The notes beneath the pieces were generated by a model. That model saw only the letters and a program-made list of their open reading frames with translations. It was not told where the DNA came from and did no database searches. Position numbers and translations under genes: made by a program. Below are positions 24,853 to 27,500 of a stretch of 27,500 nucleotides of DNA, in pieces. How positions within the stretch are numbered: position 1 is the stretch's first letter; the number at the start of each line of letters is the position of its first letter. This stretch comes from a virus: IMG/VR virus record IMGVR_UViG_3300021091_000340, positions 1 to 27,500 of that record, one strand, 5' to 3'.

Positions 24853-25191
24853 TCATTCATCCCATGGTGCTTTGCGTTGTAATACTCTTGCAATCTTTTC
24901 GTTGTATTGTGGTGGTTCGTTGAGTTTTTCTATCAGGGCATCATATTCTTCTTTGGATAGAACAATCTTCTCTGGTGGATAAGAACCTTTACCCCAGAAC
25001 TTTTCAAACTCATGAACATATTGCATGTGTTCCCATTCAGCATTTAATGAGTGCCAGAACTCTCCCCATACATGATAATCATCAAAGCGAAATCCCTGAT
25101 GAGACATTAACCGATACCACCACCAGAATGAAGTATGCTTAATCGGAAAAAATCCGATTATCCACTTGTTTAAGAACACTGGAAAGTTCAT
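24853..25191 (-). CDS. Hypothetical protein, 112 aa; intact paralog of 22642-22987
   Basis: MNFPVFLNKWIIGFFPIKHT, WWWYRLMSHQGFRFDDYHVW, EFEKFWGKGSYPPEKIVL, and ending RKAPWDE. Very aromatic N-terminal half with NKWI-GF-PI, and a Lys/Glu-rich helical C-terminal part. The pair differs most between residues 35 and 65. Overlaps the upstream gene by four bases. Function unknown. Confidence 0.7.
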   Translation of the reverse strand: MNFPVFLNKWIIGFFPIKHTSFWWWYRLMSHQGFRFDDYHVWGEFWHSLNAEWEHMQYVHEFEKFWGKGSYPPEKIVLSKEEYDALIEKLNEPPQYNEKIARVLQRKAPWDE

Positions 25192-25439
25192 TGACCCAAT
25201 CTCAACTTGCGTTCAGGTGAAGGAATGTTGTCCAATTCATCAGCAAGTTCATAAAGAGCACGAGCACTCACAACCATATCTTCACCATCACCAAAGTGAT
25301 AGTATTGAAGTTGATTTACAATCTCACGAATAACAGCACCAACAGCAATCTTATCGTCTTTGAATGTTGGTTTCTTACCCAAACAAGAACGATAAAACTC
25401 CTGCATTACTTTATTTGCTATTGGGTTCATATTATTCAT
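25188..25439 (-). CDS. Hypothetical protein, 83 aa
   Basis: MNNMNPIANKVMQEFYRSCL, then KDDKIAVGAVIREIVNQLQY and ALYELADELDNIPSPERKL: helical and acidic, no motif. It is the middle gene of the block and is absent from the second, decayed copy. ATGA overlaps at both ends. Function unknown. Confidence 0.6.
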   Translation of the reverse strand: MNNMNPIANKVMQEFYRSCLGKKPTFKDDKIAVGAVIREIVNQLQYYHFGDGEDMVVSARALYELADELDNIPSPERKLRLGQ

Positions 25440-25666
25440 AGTTTATCAGGGCTCATATTTCCCGTATTAGGAGACCATAGAGTGCTTAACTTCTTACCTT
25501 TTACTATAACATTAAAGTGGTCAATCTGTCCATTCTTGCGTGTTATTCCAATCCACATCGCATCAGGACCCATCATTTCCATATGAACCATATCAATATC
25601 CCGCACGATAATCTCATCAGGATTTTTTGTTTCTTCTTTTGGAAAATCGTTGCGGTCTTCAGTCAT
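25436..25666 (-). CDS. Hypothetical protein, 76 aa; intact paralog of 23010-23123
   Basis: MTEDRNDFPKEETKNPDEII, then MVHMEMMGPDAMWIGITRKN and DHFNVIVKGKKLSTL. The strand pattern suggests a small beta-rich domain. Starts at 25666 by comparison with the paralog. Overlaps the upstream stop. Function unknown. Confidence 0.6.
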   Translation of the reverse strand: MTEDRNDFPKEETKNPDEIIVRDIDMVHMEMMGPDAMWIGITRKNGQIDHFNVIVKGKKLSTLWSPNTGNMSPDKL

Positions 25667-26127
25667 CATACCCACCCAGCAAAACTAAAGATGTATTCAA
25701 GTCCCCATTCTAATGTATGAGGTGGTAATTCGTCAATATGATTGAATGCAAGTCGTCTTGCTTCCAAGATGCGTTCTTTACCTACCGCAAGTAGATTTGC
25801 TTTAGAACCTTTGAGAAACTCATTATAATCTGCCCGATTATTCTGTTTCGCACCAGAGATATACAATCGTCTCATTTCAGTAAAAAGTTCAGCAGTATCA
25901 GGAGCAAATGTAATCACTTCTTCACCCAAAGGGATTTCCATTCTTTTTATACATCCCATAGAGAACTTCATGGCATCTCTGACTTCATCAACAGTTAGTG
26001 TATCATCTTCACCAACACGATAGGTGTGTTGAATAATACCATTCGTACATTCAATCACTCGCAACAGAGCAATCTTATCCTTTTCTGTATCAGGTAGTGC
26101 TTGAAATCTTGTGTTCCAGTCAATCAT
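25666..26127 (-). CDS. Hypothetical protein, 153 aa
   Basis: MIDWNTRFQALPDTEKDKIA, later LTVDEVRDAMKFSMGCIKRM, and a helical C-terminal part. Mostly alpha-helical; no motif recognised. The first 33 bp of the gene and flank are duplicated exactly at 26401-26433. Function unknown. Confidence 0.65.
   Translation of the reverse strand: MIDWNTRFQALPDTEKDKIALLRVIECTNGIIQHTYRVGEDDTLTVDEVRDAMKFSMGCIKRMEIPLGEEVITFAPDTAELFTEMRRLYISGAKQNNRADYNEFLKGSKANLLAVGKERILEARRLAFNHIDELPPHTLEWGLEYIFSFAGWV
26095..26127 (-). repeat. 33-bp direct repeat, copy 1
   Basis: Covers the ATG and first 11 codons of 25666-26127. The exact same 33 bases occur at 26401-26433 in the same orientation; the flanks differ on both sides. 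Confidence 0.8.
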
Positions 26128-26129
26128 AA

Positions 26130-26357
26130 TCAAAATCCTTTTTTCTTCTTATTCTTTGGTTCTTTGTGATCTAGAACTTCAACATGACTTAAAAAATTAC
26201 CACCACGCTCAAACCATCTACGCTGCACATCTTCATAATTATCAAAGACAACGGTGTCGCCATTGCTCATTACTAATTTATAATCGTGACGAAGGTAGGG
26301 TTCGTCAGATGTTTGACGGAAATAGCGTGGATCAGAAGGATCAATTAGTTGTGTCAT
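26130..26357 (-). CDS. Hypothetical protein, 75 aa
   Basis: MTQLIDPSDPRYFRQTSDEP, YLRHDYKLVMSNGDTVVFDN and a basic tail KNKKKKGF. A small beta domain resembling phage inner proteins with displayed positive tails; I recall conserved cyanophage proteins with similar features. I chose the ATG at 26357; the frame reaches 26429 but that stretch overlaps the repeat fragment. Lies between the two copies of the 33-bp repeat. Function unknown. Confidence 0.6.
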   Translation of the reverse strand: MTQLIDPSDPRYFRQTSDEPYLRHDYKLVMSNGDTVVFDNYEDVQRRWFERGGNFLSHVEVLDHKEPKNKKKKGF

Positions 26358-26433
26358 TCGAGTGTAATTGCAGTGCGTGGTGTTTTCGGTGTGCGGCGAA
26401 TAGTGCTTGAAATCTTGTGTTCCAGTCAATCAT
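26341..26433 (-). CDS. Chimeric 30-aa ORF at repeat copy 2
   Basis: Starts MIDWNTRFQAL as in 25666-26127, then leaves homology (FAAHRKHHALQ...). It overlaps the start of 26130-26357 and its ATG overlaps the endonuclease stop (TGATTG). Probably a fragment left by a rearrangement, not a working gene. Confidence 0.35.
   Translation of the reverse strand: MIDWNTRFQALFAAHRKHHALQLHSNDTTN
26401..26433 (-). repeat. 33-bp direct repeat, copy 2
   Basis: Same as 26095-26127 base for base. It lies at the join between the endonuclease end (26430-26432) and 26130-26357. Confidence 0.8.
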
Positions 26434-27033
26434 TTTCTTCCAAGTCTCCAACCATCATCGGGACATTCTACCATCCTCTTACGATTTCCGCAACCATCAT
26501 TCCACCACTTTCTACCTTTATTTGCCTCACTTAATTTTCTTTTACTTTCTTCTGAGCGTGATTTGCCTTTTTGTGATTCACTTAATTTTTTTTTTATGTT
26601 CTTCTGAAAAGGTTTTACCTTTCTTTAACTCACTCATTTTTCTTTTTGCTTCTTCTGAATGAGTTTTGCCTTTATGTGCTTTACTTATTTTTTTTCTTAT
26701 TTCTTTTGAACGAGGTTTACCTTCATTTGCTTCACTCATTTTTCTTCTAGTTTTATCACTTACAACAGCACCAGAAACTCCATCTCCACCATTAGTTTTA
26801 TTTCTCAGCATACCTGTTCTCAAATCTTTTCTACCAAAGACAGCAATCATATAGATTTCGTGTTTAAATGCTTCTTCTTCGGTGAGATTTTGTTTGAGAA
26901 GTATTATTCTTGACTTGTCTTTTGGTGGTTTGATACCTCTATCTCTTGTTCTATATGCCCTATTACCTTTACCTTTTCCTATGTAATAGGGAGTTTTATC
27001 TTCACGCAAGTATGCGTAAGTATAGTAAATCAT
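26430..27033 (-). pseudogene. GIY-YIG homing endonuclease 3, frameshifted at an A10 run
   Basis: Catalytic domain: YYTYAYLREDKTPYYIGKGK, TEEEAFKHEIYMIAVFG with the catalytic Glu, and TNGGDG. Three to four NUMOD3 helix-turn-helix repeats follow (RRKMSEANEGKPRSKEIRKK, AHKGKTHSEEAKRKMSE). At ten A (26586-26595) the frame ends at 26578 as KKIK; removing one A continues as KKLSESQKGKSRSEESKRKL, SEANKGRKWWNDG, VECPDDGWRLGRK and stops at 26430, giving 200 aa. It is a close relative of endonuclease 1 (13487-14155). Start at 27033. Confidence 0.75.
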
Positions 27034-27036
27034 TTG

Positions 27037-27111
27037 TGTGCCTGGGGATTGACTATACTTATTTAGGTAGCATATTTGGGGACTTATGCAACTTTCATCT
27101 CCCCAGACACA
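27037..27111 (-). repeat. Endonuclease cassette 3: inverted repeat around a late-like promoter
   Basis: TGTGCCTGGGGA (27037-27048) and TCCCCAGACACA (27100-27111) pair at 11 of 12 positions. Inside lies CTAAATAA (27059-27066). There is no terminator hairpin as in cassettes 1 and 2, so this is a weaker version of the arrangement. Confidence 0.55.
27059..27066 (-). promoter_or_regulatory. Late-like octamer CTAAATAA
   Basis: CTAAATAA about 26 bases before the start at 27033, the same distance as TATAAATA before the other two GIY-YIG genes. Confidence 0.4.
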
Positions 27112-27129
27112 AGTTGCTGCCCCTCCACC

Positions 27130-27294
27130 TTATAACAAGCAATAGAGCATAATTTGTTGTGATAGTTTGTCTCTTAACTCATTAATTCTTTTATTATCAT
27201 ACTGCTGAAAGTTTCCTTTCTTCTCTACTTTCTTATAATAGTGTAGAGCATTTATAATTATACCAAAATCTTCCATCGTGATATCAATTTTCAT
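27130..27294 (-). CDS. Hypothetical protein, 54 aa
   Basis: MKIDITMEDFGIIINALHYY, then KKVEKKGNFQQYDNKRINEL: helical, similar in shape to small MKID proteins of cyanophages as I recall. Overlaps the upstream stop by 11 bases. Function unknown. Confidence 0.6.
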   Translation of the reverse strand: MKIDITMEDFGIIINALHYYKKVEKKGNFQQYDNKRINELRDKLSQQIMLYCLL

Positions 27295-27500
27295 AACTCA
27301 ATTGAATAATCTTTGATATATCTATTGTTGCGAAGAATACCTGTAATCCTACAACATCCCAAGTTTTAATTTTAATGGAGAACGGAACCATTACTAAACC
27401 ACCAATCAAACGAAACCAACAACCAGTTTTGACATCAACATAAAGAAGAATAAAATATCCAACGATCAATAGAATACTACCAATAATACGAAGAGATGTT
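27284..27500 (-). CDS. Membrane protein, cut by window edge
   Basis: Open frame enters from the right edge, so the start is not seen. Visible residues: IVGYFILLYVDVKTGCWFRL, IGGLVMVPFSIKIKTWDVVG, LQVFFATIDISKIIQ, with two or three hydrophobic spans. A TTG at 27469 is not needed as a start because the frame continues. I recall similar MKTGAWFRL-GG membrane proteins in cyanophages. Function unknown. Confidence 0.6.
   Translation of the reverse strand, partial: TSLRIIGSILLIVGYFILLYVDVKTGCWFRLIGGLVMVPFSIKIKTWDVVGLQVFFATIDISKIIQLSYEN

Noticed and set aside
1-27500. tRNA genes
   Set aside because: No cloverleaf with the TTCGANNC arm and acceptor pairing was noticed by eye; a tRNA scan would be decisive.

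Overview
The window looks like part of an accessory, small-gene region of a T4-like cyanophage (a myovirus of marine Synechococcus or Prochlorococcus). The reasons are an AT-rich sequence, about 90 short and tightly packed genes all on the minus strand, exact T4-type late promoters (TATAAATA), GIY-YIG homing endonucleases, a phage-type peptide deformylase, and many tiny membrane or hypothetical proteins of the kind that fill cyanomyovirus genomes. No structural or photosynthesis gene and no tRNA was seen. Genes are mostly joined by ATGA or TGATG overlaps, so they are read as long polycistronic units from right to left. Statements that a small protein resembles known cyanophage hypotheticals are from memory and were not searched.

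Layout from left to right, which is 3' to 5' for transcription. 1-7,700: small hypothetical and membrane proteins, with an ArdA-like antirestriction protein (2337-2750), an HExxH metallopeptidase-like protein (4731-5171) and a KxDG nucleotidyltransferase of the DNA/RNA-ligase superfamily (5749-6624). 7,850-10,630: an SF2 DEAH helicase, a beta-class DNA methyltransferase and a PD-(D/E)XK nuclease-like gene that overlaps the methyltransferase, so the two look like a restriction-modification pair. 10,700-13,450: small proteins and a basic Lys/Ala-rich protein. 13,490-15,360: two GIY-YIG endonuclease genes, each behind a matching cassette (inverted repeat enclosing a terminator and a late promoter). 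15,380-17,620: small membrane proteins, an SPFH/prohibitin-like protein and a Mom-like acyltransferase. 17,750-22,610: small conserved-looking proteins ending with peptide deformylase. 22,640-26,360: a duplicated and partly decayed block plus the C-terminal remnant of a Dam methylase. 26,430-27,500: a third, frameshifted GIY-YIG endonuclease and two small genes.

The strongest unexplained signal is an intergenic element of about 30 bp present in 11 copies (780-17,021). It has a GGGCCC palindrome, a conserved CTGAGATTGTCC-type block and a TATAGT-like hexamer ending at or just before the start codon of the next gene. It may be a phage-specific promoter or operator; in six copies the start codon is fused to it. 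It is dense in the left 12 kb and absent right of 17,021, where late-type promoters and ordinary promoter-like sequences are seen instead.

Together, ArdA, the Mom-like enzyme, the methyltransferase/nuclease pair and the Dam remnant point to a region shaped by conflict with host restriction. Three genes (21673-21916, 22642-22987, 26430-27033) are each broken by exactly one surplus A in an A-run, and one endonuclease has a stop in place of a conserved Trp. The three indels may be sequencing errors and should be checked in reads before any biological reading.
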